Source: Bathynomus jamesi (lineage: Eukaryota; Arthropoda; Malacostraca; Isopoda; Cirolanidae). From it: a DNA stretch of 64,000 nucleotides. The stretch lies in assembly GCA_023014485.1 (NCBI GenBank), contig JAJOZX010001728.1:292001-356000 (forward strand). The letters run 5' to 3'. The position numbers and the translations under genes are program-made. Within the stretch, counting starts at the first letter, position 1, and each line of letters starts with the position of its first letter. Below, piece by piece: positions 50,872-63,135 of the stretch. Under the pieces are notes generated by a model. That model was not told the origin of the DNA, did no database searches, and saw only the letters and a program-made list of their open reading frames with translations.

Positions 50872-51210
50872 TATATATATATATATACTATCATCAAAAG
50901 TTTAAGTACACCTACTAATTTCCAATGTTTTACTGCTTAGCTCATGACATAAACTTCAAATGTAAACTTAACAGGTACTAGAGATGAATTTACTTACCTG
51001 GCTTTCATATTGTATGCTTCAGTGCATCTGCCCTATGCAGTGTGTTGTAACACAGAAGATTCTTCAAAATAGCCTTCAAAATGTGCTCATTTACGTCTAG
51101 CATGCAGCCTAAAATTAATGTCATTAGCTCTGCACAAAGGTTCAAAAACAGTTTAAAAGTCTTTACTGAGGTAGTGTGTTTCTTCAGGAGTATGTTAATA
51201 CATGTGTTCA

Positions 51211-53765
51211 GTTGTTGTTGTTGTTGTTTAGCCGATCAGCCCACCCTGATCGAGCAAGCCGGCAGCACGCAGGTAACCGATCGCCCTCTTCGGAGTGGAC
51301 CAGAGGTTCAACGCACTAGTGATGTTGTGTTGTGTTGTGTTCGTTGTTGTGCTAGAGCGGTACAGTCTGTCATAATGTGTTCAATTGTTTGTGGTGTGTC
51401 CTGGCACAGGTGGAAGGTGTCGTCTATGGAGTTGTCTAGTCTGTGTTTATATGTCCGTAAGTTGGGGTGATGTCTACATCGGAATCGTGCTAAGTTAACT
51501 CGATCCGATCTGCTCAGGCTGATCTCTGACCTGTTAATGGGTGGCGGCTTCGCACCTAGGACCGCATTCGGACCGAGTCGTGTCAGTGCTTTGTGGGTTA
51601 GGTGTGTGTGTGTATGTGTTTTCTGTACTGTGTGATATCTGTGGGGCGTGGTATGGAATGGAGTATTTGGTTATAATGTCTCTCTGGTGTTACCTTAATG
51701 GTGCGAGGTGTTGGTGCATGATTGTACATATAGTGGCAAGGGTGTTGTGGGTTAGTTGTCGCTGCTGCCATGAATTGTGTTCCCCTCATGTCTAAATATT
51801 CCCTAACTTTGAGTATTTTTGTTTCTGTGTGCAGGTGTTCTATTGGTGTTGTTTGAGTGCATCCTGTAATGATACGAAGTGCGTTGTTTTGTATTGTCTG
51901 TAAGGTGTTTATGTGTGTGTTTGAGATAATGGGTGTCCAGCATGGGCTAGCATAGTCCATAACTGAGCGAATATATTGTTTGTATATGAGTGATGTTGTT
52001 TCCTGCTGGTGTCCAAAGTTTGTGCTTGTTAGTACCCTCAGCGTGTTAAGTCTTGAGTACATTTGTTTTTAATGTCCTGAATGTGGTTTGCAAAAGATAA
52101 TGATGTGTTGTATGTGACCCCAAGTATTTTGGTCCTGTGAGTGTGTGGAATGTTGATGTTGTTTAGTGTAAGCTGTGGAATTACCTGGTGTTCTTTTGTG
52201 TTGCTTGTAAGCAAGGTGATGGTTGATTTTGTGGGCGCTACTTTGAGTATATTGTGTGTAAGCCAGTCTTGTATACTGTTTATGTATGTTTGTAGGTTAT
52301 TTGTAGCGGTGTCGATGTTGTTGAGGGTGGATATTAGAGTGATGTCATCTGCATATGATACTAAGGTAAGCTTGTTATCTATGGGTGTTGGAATGTCATG
52401 CATGTATAAGTTGAAAAGTGTTGGTGAGAGAACAGAGCCTTGAGGGACTCCGTTCAGAAAAAGCTTGTTTTTGGATGACTTGCCATTAAATGTGACATGT
52501 GAGTATCTTCCTGAAAGATAGTTGCTCAGCCACCTTTTGGTGTTATTGTGCATGTTTGTGTTGAGTATTTTGTTTATGAGAGGGAAGCGTGGGATAGCAT
52601 CAAATGCTTTACTAATGTCTATTGTTGCTAATTGTGTGCGTTGAGCTGGTCGTCTGGAGTTGATGCCATCCATGATGTGCTGCGTGAGGTTAGTGAGTAA
52701 TGTCGTGGTTGAGTGGTGAGGTCTGAATCCATGTTGAGTAGGCGATAGTGGAATATGTGGGTTGGTGATTTGTAAGATTAGTCTTTCTGTTACGTTGGAT
52801 GGTGTGCATAGTAAAGTAATGGGTCTATAGGAAGCTGGTTCTGTTGGGTTTTTGTTTGGTTTGAGTAGTGTAATAATTTTACCTTGTTTCCATATGTCAG
52901 GAATAATACAGTGTTGGTATGAATATGTGCTGATATTTGTGAGAGTTAGTATTCCTTGTGCGGCCCAAGCGTTTAAGGTGTATGTTAGATATGTTGTCTG
53001 GTCCAGTAGCCTTCGAATTCTTAATGTTTTTGATGATCTTGGTGGTCTGGTCTGTATTGAAGGGTGTAATGGTCGTGTCGAGTCTGTAGGTTTTCTTGTG
53101 TCTGGCTGTTTGTCTGTCTGCGTGTTTCTGGTTGTTGTCTCTGTTTAAGTGACTTATCTTTGCGTAGTGATTAACTAGAATGTTAGCTTGTTGTGTGTAT
53201 GTTGGGATATTATTTTGGCTGCGACAGATAGCCGCGTGTGAGGTGTGAATGCCGCTGTTAGAGTGGGTAATGCTGTTTATAGTCTTGTATAGCCTGGATG
53301 TATCTGTGGAGTGGTTTAGTGTTGGTATGAATTCCTTGAATGTTTCTGTTTGTTTTTCTTTGAGTTTGTTGTTTATTTCTGTGTTGAGCTGTTGTATCTG
53401 CTGTTTTATGGCTTCTGTGTGTGGTGTTTGTGTGTTATATTTGAGGTTGTTACGTTGCCTTATGAGGTGGGCTATTTCTCTAGTGTAATTTGGGTTGTAT
53501 TTCCTAATGTTGCCCTTGGGTATGTATTTGTTTGCATTACTGATGATCTGATTAAATGTCTTGAGTGTTGTATTGATGTTTATGATGGGTGTGCTGTTTA
53601 ATGTGGTGAATTGTTCCTCAGTCTGTATTTTGAACTGTTCCCAATCAGCTTTCTTGTAATTTCTGTAAGTGTGCCTAAGGCTGTTGGAGCAGAGTGTAGA
53701 ATGTGTTGTAATGATGATGTGTTCAGTTATTAACATGAGCTGCAGGTCTTTCATATAAAATCCTT
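51211..53765 (-). mobile_element. CR1/Jockey-group LINE inserted in the Tc1-like element
   Basis: Minus-strand LINE, 5'-truncated (no endonuclease), with its 3' end at a (TTG)n run (51211-51227), i.e. a (CAA)n tail in its own orientation. Confidence 0.88.
51229..53754 (-). pseudogene. LINE reverse transcriptase and C-terminal knuckle
   Basis: ORF 52897-53754 holds the linker and RT entry (SKATGPDNISNIHLKRLG). A frame change near 52890 leads to ITLLKPNKNPTEPASYRPIT and SPTQHGFRPHHSTTTLLTNL. ORF 52038-52673 carries QLATIDISKAFDAIPRFPLI, FLNGVPQGSVLSPTLFNLYM and the catalytic box LVSYADDITLIS. A further shift near 52060 leads to 51598-52062 with QYIRSVMDYASPCWTPIIS. The 3' part encodes RHHPNLRTYKHRLDNSIDDT and the Cys/His stretch FHLCQDTPQTIEHIMTDC, ending GLLDQGGLIG. 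The protein would copy LINE RNA at the target. At least three frame breaks make it inactive. Confidence 0.88.
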
Positions 53766-53820
53766 GCAGAAGAGCTAACTGTGTAGTTTAAGGTATATTT
53801 CTGTGTTTCAAAAAGCAAAA

Positions 53821-54875
53821 ATGGGTGCCAAAGCTCAGTTAACAACAGAAAAAAAGACAGTAACTTTGAGAAATGAGGGCCAATCACTGAGGCAAACTGC
53901 AAAAAAATAAAAAGTTTCTGTGAATGCGTTTGCTTGTGCCATTAAACGGTACGAAGAAACTAGTCAAAATAAGGACAGAAAAAGGTCAGGGCGACCAAGA
54001 ATCACAACAGACTCAGAGGACAAGTATATCCGAGTCACCAGTCTGCGCAACAGACGCCTCACAGCACCTGAAATCAAAGCCCAGCTGAACAACTCCAGAA
54101 GTACAACAGTTTCAACTGTTCAGAGGAGACTAAGAGAGGCAGCATTAAAAGGACGAACTGCAACAAAGAAACCAATGCTGAGACTCCAGAACAAAAAGAA
54201 AAGGTTAGCCTGGGCTAAAAAACACCAAAAATGGACTGTTGAGCAGTGGAAATTTGTCCTTTGGACCGACGAATCAAAGTTCGAAGTTTTTGGATCCAAA
54301 CGCAGAGTATTTGTGCGGCGCAGAGCGGGTGAAAAATGACACAGCAGTGTGTTGTGCCAACAGTGAAGCACGGTGGAGAAAGTGTGATGGTTTGGGGATG
54401 TTTTGCAGGCGAGCAAGTTGGAGATCTCCACAAAGTCACTGGAATACTGAACCAACGTAGCTATCACAGCATTCTACAGCGCCATCCCATCCCACCTGGA
54501 CTGCGACTAGTTGGCCAACAGTTCATAATGCAGCAAGACAACGATCCTAGACACACTTCCAAGCTGTGTCAAAATCACCTGAAGCAGAAAGAACGGCAAC
54601 GTCAGCTCACAGTTATGGAATGGCCAGCACAGTCCCCGGATCTGAACCTCATCGAGCTAGTGTGGGATGAACTGGATCGACGAGTGAAAGCCAAGCAGCC
54701 ATCCAGTGCTGAGAAGCTCTGGGAACTCTTACAAGAGTGCTGGCAGCAGCTTTCACCAGACTATCTTCTTTCTCTTGTTGAGCCCATGCCTCGAATTTGT
54801 TCTGCTGTAATTGCTGCTAGAGGAGGTTATTTTGATGAATCTAAAATTTACTTTGCTTTTGGTAAATTGTCCTAA
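53821..54875 (+). pseudogene. Tc1-like transposase, DD38E type, nonsense plus frameshift
   Basis: Starts MGAKAQLTTEKKTVTLRNEG with the first helix-turn-helix. An in-frame TAA follows QTAKK near 53908, then KRYEETSQNKDRKRSGRPRI contains the GRPR-like hook and STTVSTVQRRLREAALKGRT the second helix-turn-helix. The first catalytic Asp is in KFVLWTDESKFEVFGSK. A frame change near 54335 precedes HGGESVMVWGCFAGEQVGDL. The second Asp is in FIMQQDNDPRHTSKLCQNH and the Glu in SPDLNLIELVWDEL, 38 residues apart against 34 in classical Tc1. This spacing is that described for the Intruder (DD38E) group. The total length, about 350 residues, is normal. Confidence 0.88.
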
Positions 54876-55009
54876 TTTGTTGTTATTTAAGTTCCCATGT
54901 TTGTACTTATGAATTTGTGTCATGATAACTTAGTTAATAAATAAAAAAATTTAAACAAAATTTGAAAGTTATGAATATTTCAGGGTGTACTTAAACTTTT
55001 GACTGGTAG

Positions 55010-55050
55010 TGTATGTGTATATATATATATATACTGTGTGTGTGTGTGTG

Positions 55051-55112
<62 letters not shown>
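55010..55112. repeat. (TA)n/(TG)n microsatellite
   Basis: TA and TG repeats of about 100 bases linking the Tc1-like element and the following LINE. Confidence 0.9.
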
Positions 55113-55114
<2 letters not shown>

Positions 55115-56748
55115 AGAGCACAATATGAATCGGTCTTCAGTACCCCAAAAAGTGACAAAGCGATACCTGACATAGATGCATTCTTCGAAGAGAAATTGCA
55201 AGGAGAATGTATAACAGACTTTCATTTTACTCCAGATGTAGTGAGAGCTATAGGACAAATGAAATCACATTCAACTGCAGGTCCGGACAAAAGGAACGCA
55301 CTATTAATTAAAAACTGTAAAAATGAAATAGCTATACCCTTATACTGGATATGGAGAAGATCCCTGGACACTGGGGAAATACCGAGCATCTTGAAAAGAG
55401 TAAACAGGTAAACAGTGTCCCTATATATAAAGGAGGGGATAGATCTCAAGCAAAGAACTATAGACCAGTGTCTTTGACGTCCCACCTCATTAAAATATTT
55501 GAAAGAATAGTTAGAGACACTGTAAAGGTTCAACGAAAATCAGCCCTGATTCCGATCAGGAAGATCATGCCTATCACAACTTATAGAGCATTATAACAAT
55601 ATCCTAGATGCACTTGAAAAAAGGAAATGAAAACTATGATGCCATATACACGGATTTTGCTAAAGCTTTCGACAAATGCGATCATGGTATAATAACACAT
55701 AACATAAAACATGGGAATAACAGGCAAAGTGGGAAAATGGATCTACAACTTCCTCAGAGAACGTCTACAAGTCGTCAAAATTCAAGGTGTATCATCATCA
55801 GAATCGGAAGTACGCAGCTCAGTACCACAAGGTACAGTACTGGCCCCACTCCTGTTCATTATCATGCTAACAGACAAAGACAGTGGAGTAAACAGCAACA
55901 GTATACTAACATCCTTTGCGGACGATACAAAGATCAGCAGAAAAATCAGCGATGCAAATGAAGTGGAGTTCTTGCAGAGGGACACGAACAAAATATACAA
56001 ATGGTCAGAAGACAACAATATGACATTTAACACCAAGAAATTTCAGCTCTTGAGATATGGTAGAAATAAGGAACTTAAACAGACTGCATATTATGCTCCA
56101 GGTAGACAGGAAATTCAGAGAAGCACGAAAGCGGTCGACTTGAGGGTAATAATGTCCGATGATGCCAAATTCGAGACACAAAATCAGATAGTGATAAACA
56201 AAGCAAAAAGAGTTGCGGGACAGGTACTAAGATCGTTCAAAAGGAGGGACAAGACAGTAATGATTCCCCTGCTGAGAGCACTGATCATACCAAAACTTGA
56301 ATACTGCTCAGTTTTGACGTCCCCATATAAAAATGAAGAAATTAATAAACTAGAAGAAACGCAGAGACATTTCACAGCCAAGATTGATGGCTGCAAAGAA
56401 CTCAACTACTGGACAAGACTGCGTAACCTAAATCTGTACTCCCTGGAAAGAAGAGAGAGGTACACCATAATCTATATATGGAAAATGATCGAAAAACTAG
56501 TACCAAACCTAAAACTAAACCCAATTACTATTCAAACAACGCTGGAAAATAGGAAAGGCAGAATGTGTAGTGTTCCCAAATTAAAGGGCCGACAAGGGAC
56601 CTCTTCAACACTGAAGGAAAATAGCTTGGTTGTGAGGGGGCCAAGACTTTTTAACCAGCTTCCAAAAGACCTCAGAAACGTTACAAGGGTCAAAGTTGAA
56701 GTCTTCAAGAGAAGACTAGATGCCTGGCTCAGGACGGTACCAGATTAG
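55113..56748 (+). pseudogene. LINE reverse transcriptase (CR1/L2-like)
   Basis: Pieces in order: HFTPDVVRAIGQMKSHSTAG, with PDKRNALLIKNCK (RT entry); then, after a frame change near 55400, VPIYKGGDRSQAKNYRPVSL and TSHLIKIFERIVRDTV; then DAIYTDFAKAFDKCDHGI (first catalytic Asp) in 55608-55961. From 55711 a long open frame of 345 residues gives SSVPQGTVLAPLLFIIMLTD, the catalytic box LTSFADDTKISRKI and a long C-terminal domain with LLRALIIPKLEYCSVLTSPY, WTRLRNLNLYSLERRERYTI and GPRLFNQLPKDLRNVT. The C-terminal domain layout is that of CR1/L2-type LINEs. Two to three frame breaks in the 5' part make it inactive, while the last 1 kb is remarkably open. Confidence 0.88.
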
Positions 56749-56890
56749 CTGGGTGTACCTGGCTATGTGCGGTAGAGAGCGCAAGAAAGCAACTCTCTCC
56801 TCCACCAAGCCAGGCCTAGAGGCGGGGCCACCAGCTTGACCTTCGTGTGAAGAGAGACTAACACACGGAACTTAAACGAGGTTAACTAGG
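55113..56890 (+). mobile_element. Plus-strand LINE, 5'-truncated, 3' tail shared with the local SINE
   Basis: Reverse transcriptase domain and C-terminal region, ending in AGCTTGACCTTCGT (56833) ... GAGGTTAACTAGG and TA repeats. The same AGCTTGACCTTCGT ... GGTTA-TA end occurs in the SINEs at 21046 and 62702. Confidence 0.85.
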
Positions 56891-56939
<49 letters not shown>

Positions 56940-58317
56940 TTAGGTATATCAGTTGTAACGTAACGAGGTGGTTTATGTATTTATTATTTATGTATTTATT
57001 TAGTATTAATTATACCTTTATTTTAAACCTGTTGTCATTTAAACCACGTCATCCGCTTTTAACCCACGGTTATATATATATATCACTGATTATATATATG
57101 GTTATTTCTCCGTTAATTCGTATAGGGGGATATTCATAAACCTTTTACAAAAATAATATATTCGTCGCAAATCTTATTAAGCCAATTACAATATAACAAT
57201 GAAATTGTTGACAGTAAAGAGATTTTGTTGAAGAATAAAGATTTGATATTGAGACAATTAATAAACTGCACAAACACTTTAAATTTGACTGATAGACAAT
57301 TTTAATCTACAATGTATAGTTATTTAACTGAATACAGCCGTATTGTAATATGTCAAACCATTTAAAATGAATAAACGTATACATACTACAATTTTAATTG
57401 ACTTATCTTTTAGAACAGCGGTTGGTTCTCTACCCGGCCTTTTGACCGTATTTTGTACATAATACAATTTTATAGAATTATTTGAATCCTATCTGGTTAT
57501 TTGACCATTTCCATTATAATGTTTAATGCATACCTTAGTTACAATGTTACCTACTTCCTTTTGACAGTGGTAATTATTCTCTTGAGAATTTATACATTAT
57601 AATTTTAGTGTTCACCGACTGTAACAAAATATACGGAGTCTCCATTTTCTAACGGTGAATCAAGGACACACTAATTTCGAGCTTTTTCCGACCCGAACAG
57701 AATATACGGAGTGTCCGTTTTCTTCCTCTGGAATTTTGGCAGGGTAAACTATTTTGGGAGGCTTTTAAACCGACTTTCGCTTTAAGAGTGACTTATGCGT
57801 TAGGTCTGTTTTTTATACTTTTGTAGGGAAGACCATTTTAGCTTGGCAAGTAATTTACTCAAACTTAGAAGAACAATTTCGTTCCTAAGTACCACACGAT
57901 TTGAAATTTATCATTACGGCACAATATGTATATTTTTATATACTTGAACAACTTTCATTGAGCTCTAGTTAATGTCCTTATTTAAATTTAACACAGGTTT
58001 GGTAAGGGTGAACATTATTGTCTCACGTTCTGAGATGCACTTGCTCTCTCTTTATTTAATGCCCTCTTTGTTCGCCTATGGTTCGGCGTGGCTGATTAAT
58101 TTAATTTGTAAGAATTATTAACCTTTTAGAAAGTGAAATTTTACATGCCATTAAACTTGTTAATAATGTAACAATCTAACTTTACCGGAGTTTTCCCATT
58201 TTATACATAAATAAACGTTCGCTTTTGAAACGCTTCTTTTGTTTGTTTTGAGGGACGCGGCAAAACCACGTGTGTGGATGGCTATTTTTCGTTTAAAATG
58301 TAATTTTTACATTAATT
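56891..58317. other. Non-coding AT-rich stretch
   Basis: TA-GA array at 56892-56939, then 1.3 kb without recognisable genes. ATATACGGAGTCTCC and ATATACGGAGTGTCC recur at about 57630 and 57702, a short degenerate duplication. Confidence 0.55.
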
Positions 58318-58728
58318 ACACTGGTCAACAAAGATTTTTCATCAGAGTAAAATTTGTGGTGGCTGGATAGCATTTTTCACGCTGATTCCAAAACTGCATT
58401 CAGATTTTTTCTAGTACGTATAGTTTTCAAGATGAAGGCATATATATAACTACACAGATTTAACCATTTTAAATAGGCAAAATACTAATATTTCAACATT
58501 TGATTGTGTTATTTTATTGTGTTTTTTTAGTTTATTCATCTTATTTTTCAATTATCTCTAATTATACATCTTATGTATTTCAGGTGTGAGCTTTTACGTC
58601 TAGCAGCATTGTGATTCAGGCAACAACGCCGTGCTTTGTGTGTCAAAAGATCAGTCCAGTCCAAGAACTTGTTGTGTCAAGTTGGTGTACATTTTTTTTG
58701 AATTTATAGTTTGCTCAGGTCAGTCAAC

Positions 58729-60740
58729 ATGCCTCGACAATGTAAGAATGACCCCGACAAGTTCTGTTTCGTATGCGGCCAGTTGACAACTAAAACACAG
58801 CGACGAAGTATTACAACCGACATTAAGAAAATATACAAGCTATACTTGGTTGCCATCTAGGTGACCAAGATAAACCATGGGCGCCACATCAAATCTGTTC
58901 TGGCTGTTCAAATGGATTACGTGATTGGCTTAACAAAAAGAAAGCTTCAATGCCATTTGCCATACCCATGATATGGAGGGAGCCGAGAGATCATCATGAA
59001 GACTGTTATTTTTGTAGTGTGAACTTAATGGGGTTTTCTGCCAAGAACAAACACCAGATTGTATATCCAAACTTGGATTCAGCACGTAGACCAGTAAAAC
59101 ATGATGAAACATTGCCCATTCCAATTCCCCCAAGTGATAGGCTAGATTCTATCATAGATGACATGGAAAGTGATGAAGGTGCAACTGGCGTTTCCGGACC
59201 ATCTACAGAACCAGAGTACACTTTTGAAGGTAGACATTTAGAGCCTAAAAAGTTAACCCAAGGACAAAAAGAAAGCTTCAATGCCATTTGCCATACCATG
59301 ATATGGAGGGAGCCGAGAGATCATGAAGACTGTTATTTTTGTAGTGTGAACTTAATGGGGTTTTCTGCCAAGAACAAACACCAGATTGTATATCCAAACC
59401 TGGATTCAGCACGTAGACCAGTAAAACATGATGAAACATTGCCCATTCCAATTCCCCAAGTGATAGACTAGATTCTATCATAGATGACATGGAAAGTGAT
59501 GAAGGTGCAACTGGCGTTTCCGGACCATCTACAGAACCAGAGTACACTTTGAAGGTAGACATTTAGAGCCTAAAAAAGTTTAACCCAAGGACAGTTGAAT
59601 GATCTTGTTAGAGACTTATCGCTGTCTAAAGAGAAATCAGAGCTTCTCGCCTCAAGACTAAAGGAGAACAATTTACTTGAAAACAATGTTCGTATTAGTT
59701 ACTACCGAGAGCGGAATTTTGAATTAACAGCATTCTTTTCAGTAGACGGTCCTCTCTGTTATTGCCATGACATCAATGGACTATTTACAGCCATATCTCA
59801 GACGTATGTGGCATCTGAGTGGCGACTCTTTATTGATTCGTCGCAGAGAAGCCTGAAAGCAGTTCTTTTGCATAATGGTAATATAATGCCATCCATCCCC
59901 ATTGCCCATTCCGTCCATCTAAAAGAGACATATGACAATATGGATATACTACTTAAGGCAATCAAATACGACAGTCATCAATGGAATGTTTGTGGAGATC
60001 TAAAAGTTATAGGAATGCTTATGGGTATGCAGTCAGGATTCACAAAATTTTGTTGTTTCCTTTGCCTGTGGGACAGTCGCGCCACTATAGAACATTACAC
60101 CAAAAGTGACTGGCCACTTAGGTATACATATGTCCCAGGGATAAGCAATGTCCAGTCTGTCCCTTTAGTGGATCCCCAAAAGATCTATCTGCCACCTCTT
60201 CAGATTAAACTTGGTTTAATGAAGAATTTTGTTAAAGCAATGGGTAAAGTCAATTCTGAAGGGTTCCAATACCTTTCAAGGAAATTTCCGAAGGTTAATG
60301 CAACAAAATTGAAGGAAGGAATTTTTGTTGGGCCACAAATAAGGGAGGTTTTGAATGACACTGAATTTGAAAAAGTCCTAAGTCCGCTGGAATTGAAGGC
60401 TTGGCTGGCGTTCAAATGGATATGTGAAAACTTTCTTGGAAGCAACAAGTCACCTGCGTATAAGGATGGAGTCAAGAACCTCCTTGATGCCTTCAAAGAA
60501 ATGGAGTGTCGAATGTCGTTAAAAATTCACTTCCTGCATTCCCACTTAGATTTCTTTCCTGAAAACCTTGGTGCAGTGAGTGACGAGCAAGGAGAGCGCT
60601 TCCATCAAGATATTCAGATGATGGAGAAGCGCTACCAAGGATATTGGAATGAAAGCATGATGGCGGACCATTGTTGGATGCTGTATCGTGACAATCCAGG
60701 CCAAATTTACAAAAGGAAATCACACTCACAGCGCTTTTAA
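58729..60740 (+). pseudogene. Transposon protein with N-terminal zinc motifs (probable transposase), internally duplicated and frameshifted
   Basis: The N-terminus from ATG 58729 starts MPRQCKNDPDKFCFVCGQLT (Cys pair). After an indel near 58855 it continues PWAPHQICSGCSNGLRDWLN and EDCYFCSVNLMGFSAKNKHQ, which together make a zinc-binding module. A roughly 330-base segment is then duplicated (58941-59271 and 59272-59594). The second copy has small deletions that shift the frame. The main ORF 59595-60740 (381 residues) has ITFV-like core blocks: YVASEWRLFIDSSQRSLKAV, CGDLKVIGMLMGMQSGFTKF, CFLCLWDSRA, PLQIKLGLMKNFVKAM, MSLKIHFLHSHLDFFPENLG and SDEQGERFHQDIQMMEKRYQ. I recall close relatives as uncharacterised repeated proteins in arthropods. 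DDE assignment (D in FIDSS, D in CGDLKV, E in DEQGERFH) is a guess. Confidence 0.6.
58941..59594. repeat. Tandem duplication of a ~330-bp coding segment
   Basis: AAAGCTTCAATGCCATTTGC starts both units (58942 and 59273), and both run through GGTGCAACTGGCGTTTCCGG to CCCAAGGACA. The units are about 97 percent identical; unit 2 lacks a CAT triplet (58991) and single bases (about 59452 and 59552). Confidence 0.92.
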
Positions 60741-61011
60741 TAAAATAATGTATATATTCTTTATTTATAAGTACATTGAATAAGGTATATGATGTATTTG
60801 TTGTTTAGCATTCCTAAGTGTGATCTATACATCCATAAATTTTCTTATAGCAATATCAAAAACTTAAAAATATCAAAACCAGTGTATCTATATAACTATA
60901 CGTGCTAGAAAACAAATAAAACCAGATTCGGAATCAGCGCGAAAACTGCATTAAGAAAAGTGTGATCATGTTTGTGATGAGGAAAAAAAGTTTCATTTTG
61001 TTGGCCAGTGT

Positions 61012-62533
61012 TATTTTTCCTAGTTTCGGGGTAACCTTTATAGGGTAATTTTATCCGAACTTATTCAGAATTAAATAGACAATTGAATTCATGTCTTTTT
61101 CCCTAAATTACGCGAGTATTTACCATGCATATGTTTTAAATTCCACGTACTTAAGAATTTCCAAATTGATTCGTTTACACCCGAATCTTTATGAAAATGT
61201 CCCCGCCATTTTGACGAACAAACGAATTCTTTATTTGAGCTTCGCTTAGCTTTCTGTTTGGGTATTTATAGTTTATACATACAATCCATTCTGCTTGCAT
61301 GATCAATTTGTTTGTGGTTTAATTTATAGCCAGTAATTAATTAACCCTATTATATTATTCCCATACATAACACAGTATAAAAACAGAAATAAATAAACAT
61401 AAAGAGAGGGAGCGAAGGAATGGGGCAGCGTGGGGTGGGGGGGGAAGGATACAGAACGTGGAATAAAGAAAGAAAGAATCTTACCAGCCAATAAATCAAA
61501 CCCCTTTTAATTCTCGAAATTGCGAGTACTCGCGCCAAACAGATTCCTCACAAAATTTGACAAAATCTCTCTCTCTTCGTCTACTCGAAAACAATGTTGA
61601 AATAGCCTTTCCTCCCGTTTTAAAAGTCCCTAAACAGATGAATTCATTTTCTGATTTTCCCATTAAGAAAACCATAAAGCAAAACGGTAAAGCAAACAAA
61701 GGATTTAAAGAAAGTAAGAAAAAAAGACAATGAATGAAGAAAATATAAGAAAAAAATAATCATTTAAAAAGAAAGAGAAAATTTTAAGACAAAAATTATA
61801 AAAAAAGCGAGTTTCGGAAAGACTAATTTCTTGTCTTATATATTTTGTTAATTGTTTTCACACAAGTTTTCCAACAAAAAAAGAAAACTTTAAAAAAAAT
61901 AAACGAAAAGTCTAGAATCTGTTTTTCTCTATTTGCTTTTAACAATTCTAGGTGCTAATGACTCTCCCAGTCTTGATAATAATAATAATAATAATAATAA
62001 TAAAAGGCAATTATATACGTCAGAGTTACAATTTGTTTTTGCAATTACATTTTCAATTGCAATTTCGAATGATTTATGTAACAATAAAAACCACCTCGAA
62101 AGGGAGGCATTAATAAGTGAGAGAGAGAGAGAGAGAGAGAGGGAGGAGAGAGAAAGAGAGAAATGCAATATCTTATCATCATATATCTTTATACTTTCGT
62201 TATTATTAAACGTTTTCAAAAGAATCTTTGCGTAAAATGGTTTTGAAAGCATTCAAAGATTAAAAAACAAAAAAAAAACGTTTTCATATTCCTTTCATTA
62301 AAAAAAAAAATAATAATAAAATTGTTCTTAATGGTTTTTAATTAAAATTTGTTCTCTATTTTAAATTTTAAATTCAAAATAGTTTTTATATTTCGTTTTT
62401 CTTATTTAAAATTTTCATTTAAACTGAATGGTTTTTCTAAGTAAGAATTTTCTTTATGTTTTTACTCTTACGAGAAATGGTTTTTAATTTACTCTCAAAG
62501 AAATATTCGATAAAATGGAAAAACAGTGATTTA

Positions 62534-62567
<34 letters not shown>
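61012..62567. other. Non-coding AT-rich stretch with microsatellites
   Basis: No gene seen. (TAA)n at about 61977-62004, (GA)n at 62119-62160, (TA)n at 62539-62567, and A-rich runs at 61700-61900. Confidence 0.6.
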
Positions 62568-62570
<3 letters not shown>

Positions 62571-62756
62571 TTCCACACAATAAAGAAAGTGGTTGGTAGA
62601 TAAGTGGGTACCCTGGGTAGTCTAGTGGTTAAGACGTTAGGCTGCTGGTGTGGCGTGGTTCGGATTCCACGTTAAACTGTAGGTCTAAGGTGGAGTGAAA
62701 CGCTTGACCTTCGTCAGAATGAACAATTCGGGCGGAAGCAAAACCAAGGTTAATAT
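62568..62756 (+). repeat. tRNA-derived SINE, second copy
   Basis: ATCCTTCCACACAATAAAGA, the A-box TCTAGTGGTTAAGACGTTAG, the B-box GGTTCGGATTCC (62657-62668) and the tail GCTTGACCTTCGTCAGAATG match 20912-21097 closely. It lacks the first tRNA-like head present at 20824, so the two copies differ in structure. Confidence 0.88.
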
Positions 62757-63098
62757 ATGTTATACTAATCCATGCAATTTATTAAAAACACACAATAACT
62801 TAGTTCGTATTTTTAATAATAATAATAATAATAATAATAACGATTTTAGACGTTTTAAACTAAAATAATGCTATACATTTTTTAAGACATCCCCCAATCA
62901 GTGCCAGCAATCAAGGGAAGCACTTGGCGGCACTCTGTGGCCCTCTCAAACATTTAAATCTGGCACCATGACATATGAAACTATATGATAGTTATTGTGC
63001 CTCTGAAATTTCTTGCAAGTTGTTTGGAGGAGTTTTTATGACTCAAATTATTCATTTTCATTGGGTGAATAGTGTATATATATATATACAGTATATAT

Positions 63099-63134
<36 letters not shown>
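62757..63134. other. Non-coding stretch with (TAA)n and (TA)n/(TG)n
   Basis: TAA run at 62814-62840, then unique-looking sequence and TA/TG tracts from 63073. Nothing coding seen. Confidence 0.55.

Positions 63135-63135
<1 letters not shown>

Larger units (their letters stand above)
50888..55009 (+). mobile_element. DD38E Tc1-like element split by a LINE
   Basis: Left CATCAAAAGTTTAAGTACAC and right GTGTACTTAAACTTTTGACT are inverted terminal repeats 4.1 kb apart. The real element is about 1.55 kb; a 2.55-kb LINE lies between its 5' flank (to about 51210) and the transposase gene (from 53821). Confidence 0.88.
58318..61011 (+). mobile_element. DNA transposon of unrecognised superfamily (ACACTGGCCAACA termini)
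   Basis: ACACTGGTCAACAAAGATTT at the left (58328) and the complement of ACACTGGCCAACAAAATGAA at the right (about 61011) are inverted termini. GCTGATTCCAAAACTGCATT near 58380 has an inverted counterpart near 60935 (ATTCGGAATCAGCGCGAAAA). One plus-strand gene lies inside. Confidence 0.75.
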
